Below are positions 22,501 through 33,959 of a stretch of DNA of 64,000 nucleotides, one piece after another. A program made the position numbers and the translations under genes. How positions within the stretch are numbered: the first letter of the stretch is position 1; each line of letters starts with the position of its first letter. The stretch is from assembly GCA_017591395.1 (NCBI GenBank), contig WEDG01001518.1, forward strand, positions 1 through 64,000, read 5' to 3'. The DNA comes from Schistocephalus solidus. Its lineage: Eukaryota > Platyhelminthes > Cestoda > Diphyllobothriidea > Diphyllobothriidae. The notes beneath the pieces are model-generated. The model was not told the DNA's origin. It did no database searches and worked only from the letters and a program-made list of their open reading frames with translations.

Positions 22501-25500
22501 AAGTGTATTACGCATTAATTCATTTTACTGTTAAAATGCTCTTGTACCTACAACCGTGTCATTAAGCGATAAGGTCAGCTTTTATGGCGTTTGACCCGAC
22601 GAACACCTAAGTCTGGGCTTGCAAACCTGGATATAACTTCTGACCGTCTCTTAAACAAGCGTAATTAAGAGACGAATAGCATATTGTCTGTTCCATTTGC
22701 GGATACTAGTTTTCGATTATTAGTCAAATATCAGGTTTGTAAGTGATCCAGCTTGGAGGCCAAAGCCACATGGAGTGCACGTTTTAGCAATGTAATTATG
22801 TAGGGGCTTCTCCAATTTTAAGAAAAAAGAATATTTTGTTTTGGTTAAGGATGGATGTTTAAGGGTTTGCCTTCTGTTATTTGTTTACTATTCAATTATT
22901 CTCAGTTAACCTCGATTTATGCTATTCGCTTTTATGTTTGAAGCAATTTGCGTCATTTACTGCGTAGGCACTCTCTTTCCAATCTTTGATGTTCTCATAG
23001 GGAAGTCTTTTAACTGCCGAGTAGAACAAAAGATAAAACTTCAAAGTAAATGCAAATGAGGAATTTCCGGTGATTCAAGTTGATACTAACAAAAGATAAT
23101 TAAAATGTCATCAAGTATCTTTGACCGGATTGTTTTCATTCTGTGCAAATTAGTTTGTTAATTATATTCAACACACCAAAGAAAGCTGACTTATGAGAAT
23201 AAACAAGTTTTAAGAAATCCTCACTTTTTCACTTTGCACATTTTGCAGAATCCTTTACTTATATCGGAATTCTCGGTTTATTTTTTGTGCTTGGAAAACA
23301 CGTTAGAATTTAGGCATTGCAGTTCCTTGGGTGGCAGTATTTTCTGTCCTGCTCAATTGCCCGCAGAACCATTAAGTTAAGCAGTAAGCAAAGTTTGGCC
23401 TATAACTCATGATACGAAAACCAAACTATTTATAACGCTATCATGTGCAGCATTTTACAGAGTTAAGCTGGTGACGTGTCCTATCCTATAGTTTCGTCCC
23501 AAATCAACACCTACTCCCTAGCCTTCGACGTTCGGCTGAGCATTCTTCGAATTGCGTATGACTTCATTTTAGAAAAAGAGAGAGAGCGATACATTTTATT
23601 TTGAATGTATCACTTCAAAATTTTCAGCAGAAAAACTCCATTTGCTGCCGATAAAATTGGTACGCAAAAAAGAGCACCAGAAAAAAACTGAAGATGTATA
23701 TAGTAATCTTAAGCTGCAACTGTCGGCAGCATGAACGGTTGTCTGTAAATGCGTCGCAAAATAACGCTCGATTTTCTTTCAAACAATGCAGGCGTCATTT
23801 GCGAATGACATTCTTCTCGTTGTTATTAAAGAAAAAGAGTGGTAAATAGCAGCATCTAATGAGAAAAATGGGCCAGCGCATGTACATGTGTATGAATGGA
23901 GGAGAAAAATGGCGGCTCAAATTCAAAAGACCACAGACGAAATAAATCCAAATTATCCATGGGTTTTTGGCATAATTATTATGCACACATATTTTATGGA
24001 ATACAAATAAAATGAAATTCCTCGCACTTACTCGTTTGAAAGGTAAATAAAAGGTCTTCGAATTTTATAGTTGATCAAACAAAGTACAAGCTTTTGATGT
24101 GAGACATTCCATTCCATGTGTATTCGTGTAACCTACCACCTAAGTGAAAATTAATGCTGGTTAAGAAGTGTATACTGAAGATTCTCTAATAGTACTTTCA
24201 TAATATTTGAAGATCTACATATTTAAGACGATTTAAAGAGATATAAAAGTTTTTCCAAAGTAATTTATAATATTCCGTACAAAAGACTTACGAACAAATA
24301 CTACATACGTATAGACAAACTAGGTAAAACCCAATTTATTTATTTCTCGTAAAGGGAGTTTTAAATAACGCACAGTCTCTTAAAACTTGGCACATAAAGA
24401 CGCTTTATGTGGGTCCTCTGTCTAAAATATACCTTAATTTATAGAATAATCACGAAACTTTTAACTATTCGCGCGGCTCATCGAGTGTAGTTGTTGATTT
24501 TGGTTCACAACAGTACTTAGTGTGGCCCTCCATATAAACATAGCATTAAATTTTTACAAGTGCCTCTTTTCATCGAAGTAACACAGTCCATCTGAATATA
24601 AGTAGAGTATTTTCATTAAATGATTCCTTAATCTCGAGGCGTTTTTTAGGTTAACAATTTGTTATTATTTCCTGCTTGCTCAGAAGAATTATGAAAATTG
24701 GCCTGCTTTGAGATACTACGCGGACTGGGAAGCTTGTTATTGGTGAAAAAAAATTCACGGACTTCTTTTATATTTTTGTATCAGAGGCCAAACAACGGAT
24801 AAAAGCTGATGAAGCATATCCACAGCATTTCAAACTTAATAGCCATTTATGCTCAGGAAACAAGTAACTTAATAAATTTAATTAAAATATGCATCCAGAA
24901 GCAGAACAGATATGTTGATAGACACCAGTTTCCGTCCTTTAAACACTCGCCCATTTACCTTCTATAAAATATTTAACGACATCTTAACGAACATTGGCTC
25001 CCGCTCAACAGATCATCTCAGCTCATCAAACGATCTTTGAAAAATCTAGACTCCTAGGTATGTGATCTTGATGACGTAACACAGATTATGAGTAATAAAT
25101 AAAAATCAATTAAAAGCTGTGAAGCTGCATTTGAAAACAGACCACGTTATATTTGCAAAAGTGAAAGTGCAAACGGGAGCATCAGTTAGAAGGGTAATGT
25201 GCATGTACAAAATTCTGAAACAGACTATTTTCAAGGGTAATGCTACTGTTGCTGCTTTCTTCCCTCGTTTAGTTGCATGGACAGGCTTCCTAGGCATTTA
25301 AAACTTCAATTTACTCAACATGGTCGATTTATCACCATTTCTCAATCTGTACCTTTTCTTAAAAACAAGTATTTATATAAAATGTTATATTAATTTGTAA
25401 ACCACATTAAACCTTATTTTTCCTAACGATCGATTCTTTATTAAAATAAAACTTTGGTGTATGCAGCATGCGCTGAGTTCGCGTAATGGGCTGTTAGAAC

Positions 25501-28250
25501 AGCTACAATATGAACCTGTCGGAATTATATCGACACCCTAGTGGACTTTGAATAAATTTCATATGAATTGCCTACACAGTTTTTCGAAAACAGCTAAAAT
25601 TAGCAAACTTATACAAACTTAAATAAAGACCCATTTTCCAACAACCAAAAAGAAAGAACCTTTAGGGCTTACTTTGAAAATAATAATCATGCAAATAGTA
25701 AAGCGTGTAAGTGCTGTTAACCTATATTTTACTTTGCTTCCAACTTTGATCGTTTTATTGAAATTCCTGAACACATTTATATTATCTGAAAGCGCTCCAT
25801 TCATGGATAAAATTTTAACGGAAAGCGCATTTTAATTTGCGTGTTTTTATTTTAATATTATATAAATACGTGTGGATTAGACAGATTTAATACAGATTTA
25901 TTTACTGAATGATATTCGGCAATTAATTATAATACAAATAAAACACATACAGTTGATTTTATGAACGGTATCGGATGGCGAAATTTGCCCTACATCGACG
26001 TATCCATTTCCAGAAGGAACCGTTAACCTCGGATAATAATGTTATTTACGCATAAATAAATTTTGCGCTTTATCATCGAGTTAATAAGACAATCAAAACC
26101 AATGAGTCAGATTTCAGGGTACATAGCTCATGCATACAGTGACAAGAATAACGTTAAATAGCAATGGGGCAGCATTTCGTTCCTGCGGATTCCGTTCTTA
26201 GCTGTTGAAATACTGCCAGTACCCTTATCTGAGAAAAGGTCATGTTAGTATGTTGAATAAGTAGGACCTGCGCAGCCAACGGACGGAATGATGAATATAT
26301 GACACCTTGGATCCATCTGTAGCTATGGTAATCATATGACTTCAACAGCCAAACTGCAATTAGCGTTGCGTGCTGCCAACAGAACCCGCATCACGTTCTT
26401 AAGTCAACACCCCAGCAGTTAACTAGCCGATAAAAGTTTGATTTTAGTTCATTGAGCTGGATAGACATTTAGGCCTCAAATATGGAGGTTCAAATTTTCG
26501 GACTTTAAATAGGTAAGGCTAAAGTCCAGGGAGTTGGGGATAGGGATAGTGTTAGAAAATGCGAATGGGTATTCTAAAAGTAGACGAACTGCACAAGCAG
26601 ACCGTCACAAGTTTTCAATCCTGAATCCTCAACATGATTGTAATTTATCTGAAAATCCTATTTGATGAATTTTCCCTAACTGTGTCAGACAGCGTTTTCC
26701 CCGCTGCAGTAAAGAGCTCTCTGCATGTTGACTGATTTGGGGAGTGCCTTGTCCCACGAGACTGGTTTCTATTCATTTATTGTGGATGCAGGACAGAAAT
26801 TGGCCTGTTCGCTCTGCCTTTAACTTTTGCTTATACGCGCAGGGCAAAAATGTTGCCTAATAAATTCAGGGGCACTGACATTGAAATTTCTGGCGGATTT
26901 GCCACCAGCAACCCGGTCTTTACGCCTGATTCGGCTTTTCATCAAGTAACGCACTCACATCTGAACTAATGGGCTACCATCCAGTTTGCTAAGTGGGTTG
27001 GCATTTAACACCAGTAGAAGAATTGCACAAGTAGGTATTCCCAATTAGAGTTCGCAATCAACCAAATAAAGCTTTCAATCCATTGTAGCCTAAGAAACCA
27101 AATGCAAAAAGTAAAACATGAATATCGTATCTTTGGTCAACGACCCGGCATAAATCAGGTTCTGGATGACGCTTCCGACTTCATTTATGCTAAACTAAAG
27201 CTGCTTGGTTATAAACCACACATTTGCGACTGGTCAAATGAGCCAACGAAAAGTGAATGACCATCTCTAAGTTATTTCCGTATGCAGACAGATATAACCC
27301 AGTGCCTGTCAAAGGGCTACGGATTAACGTACACACCATTGCAGCTAAAAGCTCATATGGCGTAGGCTAAGATCGGAATATTGAGTCACGTTGGAATGGT
27401 GACACGCACCGATATGTCCATGTTGCAAGACGGGAGTGAGCGTTTCTTATACATTTTCAATTGGAGGGTTTACAGTCTGCGTAGACGGTTACATAGCAAC
27501 TAGAAGTCAGAAATCGGCGCATGTTGTTGAACAAACAAATGAAAATGGAATGACAATTTTCAGATCATTACGTATCTCATTCCAAGATATTAACTAGAGG
27601 AAAAAGGAGTTTATTACTTGCGCATCAACGTTAATACACTTGGTCTATTTTTAGCAAGAATACGGCCACCACTTGTTTTGATAAAGGTCAACTAAATTCT
27701 CACAGTTGTCTGCTGTTTAATGTCCTTAACGCGGTCTATTTAATAGACATCAGGTCTTGTATAATTTTGCCTAATTTATGTATTTTTCAATTTTATTCTG
27801 GTATCTGAAGGAAGAAATAAAATTAAAAATATTTGAGTATGGATATAATTTATACATAAGTGACATTTACCATTCATCCCATATTAAAAGACGAAATCGG
27901 TGGTCTTATTTGGCTTAACAGTCCACATTTACATTCCCTCGCAAGTAGCTGCGTAAGGCATGGGTACGTCGTATCGACAGTGGACCATCAATTATGACAG
28001 ACCAATGAAAACTCAACAGCCAAAATGAGCCCAGCACACTGCATTAATTTTGCAACTCACACTTTAAATAGAACATTGACGAATTTGTTCAATAAAAAAA
28101 TAAAGCACTATAAACTTAGAACGTAGCAAAGTAAACAAGTCTTTGTGCCCTCAAATGGCGGTATCACAAAGAGCTTCTGTGTCTTCATCTTATACTTCTG
28201 CGATGTCTATCTTTTAATTCGAGGACAGATTTGTAACTTTATTGGGTAAT
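19565..28250. other. Long AT-rich stretch without a recognisable gene
   Basis: Only short open frames on both strands, none above about 75 codons and none with a familiar motif. Base composition is uniformly AT-rich, with many homopolymer runs. I see no transposon coding sequence, tRNA or long repeat here. It is probably intronic or intergenic. Confidence 0.5.
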
Positions 28251-28271
28251 GCACACTTCTGCAATATATAT

Positions 28272-28274
<3 letters not shown>

Positions 28275-28345
<71 letters not shown>
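28275..28345. repeat. AT dinucleotide microsatellite
   Basis: An uninterrupted AT repeat of 71 bases. It abuts the 3' end (minus sense) of SINE unit A, so it may have grown from the SINE tail. The 68-codon frame at 28249-28455 (YIYIYI...) is only this repeat translated. Confidence 0.95.
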
Positions 28346-28346
<1 letters not shown>

Positions 28347-28650
28347 CAATAGTAGTTGGGCGCTCAACGATCGGTTACAGGACTCACTCGTCCCATTGTG
28401 CCTTGGGGCTAACTCTCAAGCCCCGCTAGCAGCCGTAAGGCAGCATAGAATATAGGTAGAATAACATGACCGACAAAGACAAGGGAGACTTAAATGGCCA
28501 TTTCTGGCTTATTAGCCGTCATCAGCCAGCCATACTCAACCCCAGGCGCTGCGGCGCCCGAGGCTCGAACTCGCGACCTTGTTGGGCAGAAGTCCAACGC
28601 TCTTCCCACTGCGCCACGAGCTCGTTGTCTTGCCGGTTTCGATCGGGAAT
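28346..28650 (-). repeat. tRNA-derived SINE, unit A (with tRNA-like head)
   Basis: On the minus strand the head contains an internal pol III promoter: an A box TGGCGCAGTGG at 28616-28606 matching the consensus TGGCNNAGTGG, and a B box GAGTTCGAGCC at 28572-28562. Between them is a 5-bp anticodon-like stem GTTGG/CCAAC with an 8-base loop containing TTCT. A body of about 200 bases follows to the tail next to the AT repeat. The body is repeated in unit B, about 170 bases of it, with high similarity by eye. Such SINEs depend on a LINE partner for mobilisation; which LINE is not visible here. The loop is one base too long for a functional tRNA. Confidence 0.75.
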
Positions 28651-28654
28651 ATTA

Positions 28655-28818
28655 GCAATGGTAGTTGGGCGCTCACCGATCGGTTACAGGACTCACTCGT
28701 CTCGCTATGCCTTGGCGCTTATTCTTAAGCCCCGCCAGCAGCCGCAGATTGGCTAGTGATATAGGCAGAATGATATTACCGAAAAAGACAATGGAGACTG
28801 GAATGGCCATTTCTGGCT

Positions 28819-28820
<2 letters not shown>
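28655..28820 (-). repeat. SINE unit B, lacking the tRNA-like head
   Basis: It shares GGTTACAGGACTCACTCGTC, the AAGCCCCGC.AGCAGCCG block and the AATGGCCATTTCTGGCTTAT end with unit A (28346-28512), in the same order and orientation. The head with the A and B boxes is missing; its place is taken by the TA repeat at 28819-28846. Units A and B are therefore a direct tandem pair. Confidence 0.75.

Positions 28821-28846
<26 letters not shown>
28819..28846. repeat. TA dinucleotide microsatellite
   Basis: A 28-base uninterrupted TA repeat lying exactly at the truncated 5' end of SINE unit B and next to a third, decayed unit. Confidence 0.95.
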
Positions 28847-28849
<3 letters not shown>

Positions 28850-28852
<3 letters not shown>

Positions 28853-28965
28853 CAAAGAAAACAAGGGTGACCAAAATAGCAATTTCTGTCCTCTTAGTTG
28901 TCTTCAGCCAGACATATTCATACCTTAGGTGGAGAATATCCTGGATTCGACCACATCATCATTAT
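28850..28965 (-). repeat. Decayed SINE unit C
   Basis: The plus-strand run AACAAGGGTGACCAAAATAG, then CAATTTCTGTCCTCTTAG and TCTTCAGCCAG, aligns with the body of unit A at 28480-28535. Further on, GGATTCGACCAC corresponds to the B-box region of unit A. Confidence 0.5.
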
Positions 28966-29069
28966 TATTTCAGATCAAAATTTATAAAACGATGGACTCG
29001 GGGTTCAACGACGAACGATTTCGTGTTCAACTCATACGTATTCCACATCCAGGTTTGGTTATGCATATT

Positions 29070-29390
29070 TTACAATGGCAAATATGACCAAAATATCAAT
29101 ACTGGTTTCTTCTGTCATAATCAGTACGTCGTAAGCTGAATAAGCCATTAGTAGCTATGCGAATGCATGTAAGGGCTCTAAATAGAGCCCCTAGGCACAA
29201 CGCGATGATCATATCCCGTAACTTGATGAGTGAATGCCGCTCCGTTACGAATAGGCAACCACTTGCATAATCAAACATGGCCAGTTGAGAGTAGCAAAGC
29301 GGAAAAAAAAGAGAATGTAAATAAATTGATATAAATAGCGTTCGGTTATTTTCTGGCTATCCTCAGCTGCTCATAACCTATGCCATTAGC
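29070..29390 (-). repeat. Possible further SINE fragments
   Basis: AATATGACCAAAATATCAAT at 29080-29100 resembles the same body segment of unit C. TTTTCTGGCTATCCTCAGC at 29348-29367 resembles the CTGGCTTATTAGCCGTCATC-AGC segment of unit A. The matches are short, so these are tentative older members of the cluster. Confidence 0.3.
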
Positions 29391-31250
29391 TGGGAGCCAG
29401 GAAACAAAACTTTGCACACAACAGGTGCAGCTGGTACGCAAATTAAGTTAATCAGACAGGTAGTGGACACTCGATCGAAATGAATTCGATAAATGCCACT
29501 CCATCTGGAAATTGCTCTAGATGTCAATTGTTTATTACTTATCGCCGAAACGGACGCATATGGAGCCATTCCTCCTCCAAAAACTAAATACCCACTTTTT
29601 ATAGCCCGGGGTCGGCTGTGCCCAGCTGACGACGCCAAATAATTCAATAATAATCGTCCCGATTCATTTACTTTGGCGGTTCTATATATTTTCATATTAC
29701 GCATGATATTACTCATTAAACACCTAAGAAACTGATTATAAGAGAAACCTAGTAAATATATCTATGCGAGCGGGTTCATATTCTAGCCCAGTGCAGTGAC
29801 TGACAAAGCTAAATTTCTAGTGTACGCATGTCAAACGTTTCTTGCGGTCAAAATGAACGAGGATTTCCGCCGACTAGTGTAGTGATTGGTGCAAATGCCA
29901 CATAAGGAAACAGCCATTGTAGCTGGACTATCAGTTTTGAGAGGAGCGAGTTATCCCATCAGTTTACAGCCTTCCAAGTCACGGCTTCTATGCACCGTGA
30001 TAGCTTACGAGCACGCTGAATTGTTAAGAGCGAATAACATGCAATGAAGTCCATGGTGACAGAACTCCCAGCGTTGACCCCAATCTTTCTTCCCATTACG
30101 ATGACCAATGTATTGTCCGAGCCAATCAGACACCTGACACATGCGGCTGGCGGGTAGTATGCATGCGCCTAGGCTTGCCACCATGCCCGCATGTATGATG
30201 TTTGCCACGTGTGCACAGTCCTAATAACGCATGCCAGCGCTGTTATAGCGTTCGGGCCTTGTGGCTGAGGTGGTTACACCAACAATAATCATGCTTTTGC
30301 GCGTATACGCACCAGCTCGAAAACACACATTTGAAAGCATTCCTCAGTTAATGGGTGCCCGTCTCTTTTGTCAAGAAATGTAAGCAACAAACACGAAAAT
30401 AAGCCCAAGGGTGGAGACCAAATCAAAGCGCTAGCCTGATGGCGTGTCTGTAAATTTTGCTAGATGGGTCGGTAAATGTGGATGAGTGTTGCTCAAAGCC
30501 GGAAAGTGCCAATAAACCTGCGTCCTAAGGGCTCCACATTGAAATTGGCGTCATTTTGTGCTTTAAATGCGACTGTGTCCGAGTGTTTTTGGTTGAGGAA
30601 ACCGGAAAGGAGGTCAGCACAAAAAGAGGAACACAGGCTGACTGTAAACCGGAAAGATGAACTGCTGCTCCACATATTCGAAAAACCGAGATGGTAAATC
30701 AGGCAGCTGTAGGGCTTGATCTCATTTGTCGAAAATTGAAATGCATAAAGCGAGGACGTGTATACTATGCTCGTTTTCTGTGTGGGTTCTTATGCCTATT
30801 CCCTGGCTGGCTGTAAGTCTATCATTTGATCGAAGAATTTTTTGAGTAATTTTGATAGACTTGAACCTTGAGACGTACGCTTTCATTTTAACGCCTTTTC
30901 CTTTTATTGACCTGACCGGTAGACGGAGCACAGACAAAAATTTGAGACAGCTTAGCTTTCTGTTTCAAAATTACCTCAGTACCAGTATTAAAATAGGCAC
31001 GAGGGCTTAAATATTCTATCAAAATTGTGCATGCGTTAATTACGATAAGTTTCCTCCCTTTCTATATTAATAGATTTCTATATATTTCCTGTGCCCTTAG
31101 GACAAGCTATTATTTGTTATAATTCTGGCGGCTTCCTTCTCGAGTTAGGAGCTAGAAAATCCGCCAAATCAAAGGTTGGATGTCAGACTGTTAAACGTGC
31201 AACCAAAAGTACACGAGCAATTACAACCTCTGTCTGTATCCTTCGATCAT
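29391..31250. other. No gene recognised
   Basis: A 112-codon minus frame (29378-29716) overlaps the SINE remnants and has no recognisable motif. A 17-base word TAGTGATTGGTGCAAAT near 29878 is shared with about 8372. The remainder is AT-rich with short frames (30005-30208 minus, 30476-30697 plus). Confidence 0.35.
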
Positions 31251-31253
31251 TCT

Positions 31254-31690
31254 GACAGCCTGGAATATTTGCCCTCTTTAAGGCAACCTCGTGAGCAACC
31301 GACCAGAAAAGAGGTCAATTCTAGCTGTCCATGAACTAGCCCGATATGCAATAGACAATACAGCTCTCAGTTTGACCCACTTATCCCAACAGGGAGAACT
31401 AATGGAAGGGGGTGTGGGATACATCCTCCTTTGAAACAGACGTCCCAGATAAGGTGACAAGTCACTTGACTCGCCTGTGCTTTCGAAAACGTTTTCGCGT
31501 GGCATTCGTCCTGCCTCCCTTAGGGGATCACTGATCGTCTCCGGACCATGAGCCCTTCAGCCAGCGGAGGAATTTTAGCATTTACGGCCTGCCACCCCAA
31601 AAAGACAATCTATGACCAGATGAAGGACGTTTTACAAAGATCTGTTTGTCCTACCCACTGTTCCGTCGAACGCGGACAGATTGTTTGTCC
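31254..31690 (+). pseudogene. AP-type endonuclease fragment related to LINE-Z
   Basis: The DNA from GACAGCCTGGAATATTTGCC onward aligns with 54282-54470 of LINE-Z copy 3. Translation gives SNRPEKRSILAVHELARY, then DNTALS and SQQGELMEGGVGYI, the start of the endonuclease domain. After a damaged stretch the frame FYKDLFVLPTVPSNADRLFV with LSEFT near 31640-31690 corresponds to the [20 protein letters not shown] region (GDFNA replaced by SEFT). The 5' leader is absent, so this is an internal fragment, more diverged than the other copies. Confidence 0.6.
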
Positions 31691-32009
31691 TCAGTGAATT
31701 CACGTAAGTCTATAACACCTGCTGGACCAGATCATCCTAAAGAAGAAAGATCAACCGGCTGTATTGGTGACAACTGCAATGTGTGGTGCTTAATGCTGGA
31801 TGAACCACCGACTCGCTACCCTGACAATGAAACTAAAATTCCGATCCAACAAGCAGCCTAAAGGTAAGAAATTACTGAGGAAGTAAAACCAGTCAGCACG
31901 CTTGAGATCCTCAATTGCAACGTTAATCACAAATTTAAACGCGATCGAAGCTGTATATACATGCCATATCGACAGGTAGAAGTTAAGAGTTGTACAGCAG
32001 TCGTCAAAC

Positions 32010-32385
32010 GGGCTGCGATCACAGTCCTCAGAGAGTTCTTCAGATCCAACTGGTATCGATCAGAAGGCATTGAAAGAACTCAAGGGTCTTTAAGAAAGCA
32101 GAGTGAAGAATTAACTCAGCCGATATCCGTTTATTAAGGGAGTCTTAGAGCTCGTGGCTAGGGCCCTCGAGCCACTTGGAGTACGACTTTCTCATACGCC
32201 TGACTTAACAATTCGCCGGCAAGTGATGTGAACAAAAGAGAAAATCCCTAAACAAGATAGTGGCCGGATTTTACGAGATGCAAGAAAGTTAAGGGAGTAC
32301 AATTACGTTGTATATACCAGTCGACGGCTGCGAACGCGAATGCCTGAGGATCAGTGGGCCGTTAAGGTTCCCGGTCAACGCAGTT
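32010..32385 (+). mobile_element. Penelope-like element fragment with GIY-YIG-type endonuclease
   Basis: From about 32155 the plus strand reads ELVARALEPLGVRLSHTPDL, TIRRQVM-stop-TKEKIPKQDSG, ILRDARKLRE and then YNYVVYTSRRLRTRMPED (32298-32350) followed by QWAVK. The last part fits the GIY-YIG endonuclease of PLEs (NYVG.T.R.LRTR..EH), with Y and R present and the glycine of YVG replaced by V. A TGA interrupts the reading at about 32227. The stretch 32010-32150 upstream probably belongs to the RT end but is poorly readable. The fragment is only about 100 residues long and inactive. Confidence 0.6.
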
Positions 32386-32957
32386 AAAATTGGTTTAGTA
32401 TGACTCCTAATTGTGCTTGGTATGGTAAATTTGGGTACGGTCTCTCAGCGTAGATGTAAAAAGTCGGGATATCCCCAAAATGCTCAATAAACCGCTTCTC
32501 CAATGTGTCTCTCTTCAATTTTTTATGCCTGACAGGAGACAGGGAAAACATTTCATTTCCTCTACAACACGAACTTTGAGGAAAGCAAGATTGTTTTCCT
32601 ACTAGCGTTCTTGGACAGGTCGGAAACGTAAAATGTACAGGAAAACCAGGCCAAATCATTAAATAACCATCGTTTCAGTGACTTCCGGAGAATGGTGAAG
32701 ATAATATATGAGGAGAGGATCTGGCACGGACAGGTGCAGCTGTGATTAAACACTCCCTTATCGAATATGATTGACGTGCCTTAGCTCAGCCTATTATTCT
32801 GCAGGAGCGCCGTTTTGGGTTCATGCAGACACAGTGGGCATATATGACGATTTAAGGACACCCTAAGCACCTAACTCAAGCACTTGCAACTCAGTGAAGA
32901 AGCATAGGTAGTCATCTCAAAGCGTCAGTAGGCTTGTGGCAATATTATGGGAGCAGC

Positions 32958-33314
32958 TCAATCAAAAAGGTTGTCAGATTGAAGTGAGGTATTACATATC
33001 GCTAAAACTCTGATATTTGCAATAGTTTCGCATTGCAAGCTGCCCTTTACACTTTTGTTTGCCTCTTTGAACACCTTCCAATCTCCCATAATATCAAACT
33101 GACTACTCTGCTTTCCATTACCGTTGCCATCATACACCCTCTTCACACCTACGCTCATTGTAATAACGCCTCTTATTTTGGATTCCCCTGGTCGGACATC
33201 TACCTTTTCATCTTTCAATGACTGCATTAGGACACAAAGGAATGCCACCGCCAGTATTGTAAACAGATAAGTAAGTGTACACGTTCCGGATGTCGGACCC
33301 ATACAGGATCTCAT
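32958..33314 (-). CDS. 118-codon open frame with an N-terminal hydrophobic segment, identity unknown
   Basis: The minus-strand frame starts at ATG 33314 and is open for 118 codons. Residues about 14-32 (LTYLFTILAVAFLCVLMQSL) form a hydrophobic segment that could be a signal anchor or signal peptide. It is followed by a charged region (KDEKVDVRPGESKIRG, VKRVYDGNGNGKQSSQFDI). I do not recognise a family. The plus strand of the same DNA also has an open 62-codon frame (33033-33221). The surroundings hold PLE fragments on both sides (to 32385 and from 33665), so this may be part of a mobile element. Coding status is uncertain. Confidence 0.3.
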   Translation of the reverse strand: MRSCMGPTSGTCTLTYLFTILAVAFLCVLMQSLKDEKVDVRPGESKIRGVITMSVGVKRVYDGNGNGKQSSQFDIMGDWKVFKEANKSVKGSLQCETIANIRVLAICNTSLQSDNLFD

Positions 33315-33664
33315 CAGTCGTCATACCTATAAAACACTACCAGTCTTTGCCTGCTTCTCACCACATGCAGGCCTTGTGCGTTCTCGGGTGTGAACGGAGA
33401 CTTGCCAACTGACTTCACAAACACAACTCCTGATACGCAGCGCCAAAACCGATAAACTCATTTATGGAGGTGTTGCCAGATGTCCAATCCATTAACACTT
33501 TTCATCCACGTAGAAGGAGACGTGACCGCTGACACATAATATTTATCCGTCTGACTTTTGGCATTTCTACTCGAATCTCTTATCAGCAACTGAATCAAAA
33601 CTGCTTCCATATTAATAGTATACAATTGCTATGCTACTAAATACCTGTCAACATTAGGCGTTTG

Positions 33665-33900
33665 CAGATTCCCCGCAAGTGGTTGCAGGTGGTGCGATAA
33701 TGAGTGGATAGCCCGCAGCTGACTCGGAAGCTCATCATTTATGTTGATTCTTACGCAACTATGGCTCACGAACACCGACACTGGAAATCGTGCTCATCCA
33801 CGGGCTTTCCGCGTGGCTTATGCCCTTTCACAGACAGTCTCAGCACAGAACATAGAGGCGGGAGTCGTTTACACATTTTACTTGATGATGGACAGTAAGA
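33665..33900 (-). mobile_element. Penelope-like element 3' tail fragment
   Basis: On the minus strand the block TTTCCAGTGTCGGTGTTCGT ... ACTCATTATCGCACCACCTG-CAACCAC aligns with 43889-43770 (TTCCTGGTGCCAATGTTGGC ... CATTGTCGCACCGCATGC-AACCAC) and with the tail of the 11.75-12.45 kb remnant. In the 43.8 kb copy the equivalent reads NVGVQNGSRAHTDGEIQPLA then TIVAPHATTCNERG. No endonuclease or hammerhead-like module is recognisable next to this fragment. Confidence 0.5.
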
Positions 33901-33959
33901 AGATGAGTCAATCAGCTCTCTACTCACGTGGTTGTGATATCTCGAGAGAATTTTAAGGC

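Noticed and set aside
28249..28455. Open frame with a long YIYIYI run
   Set aside because: Translation of the AT microsatellite.
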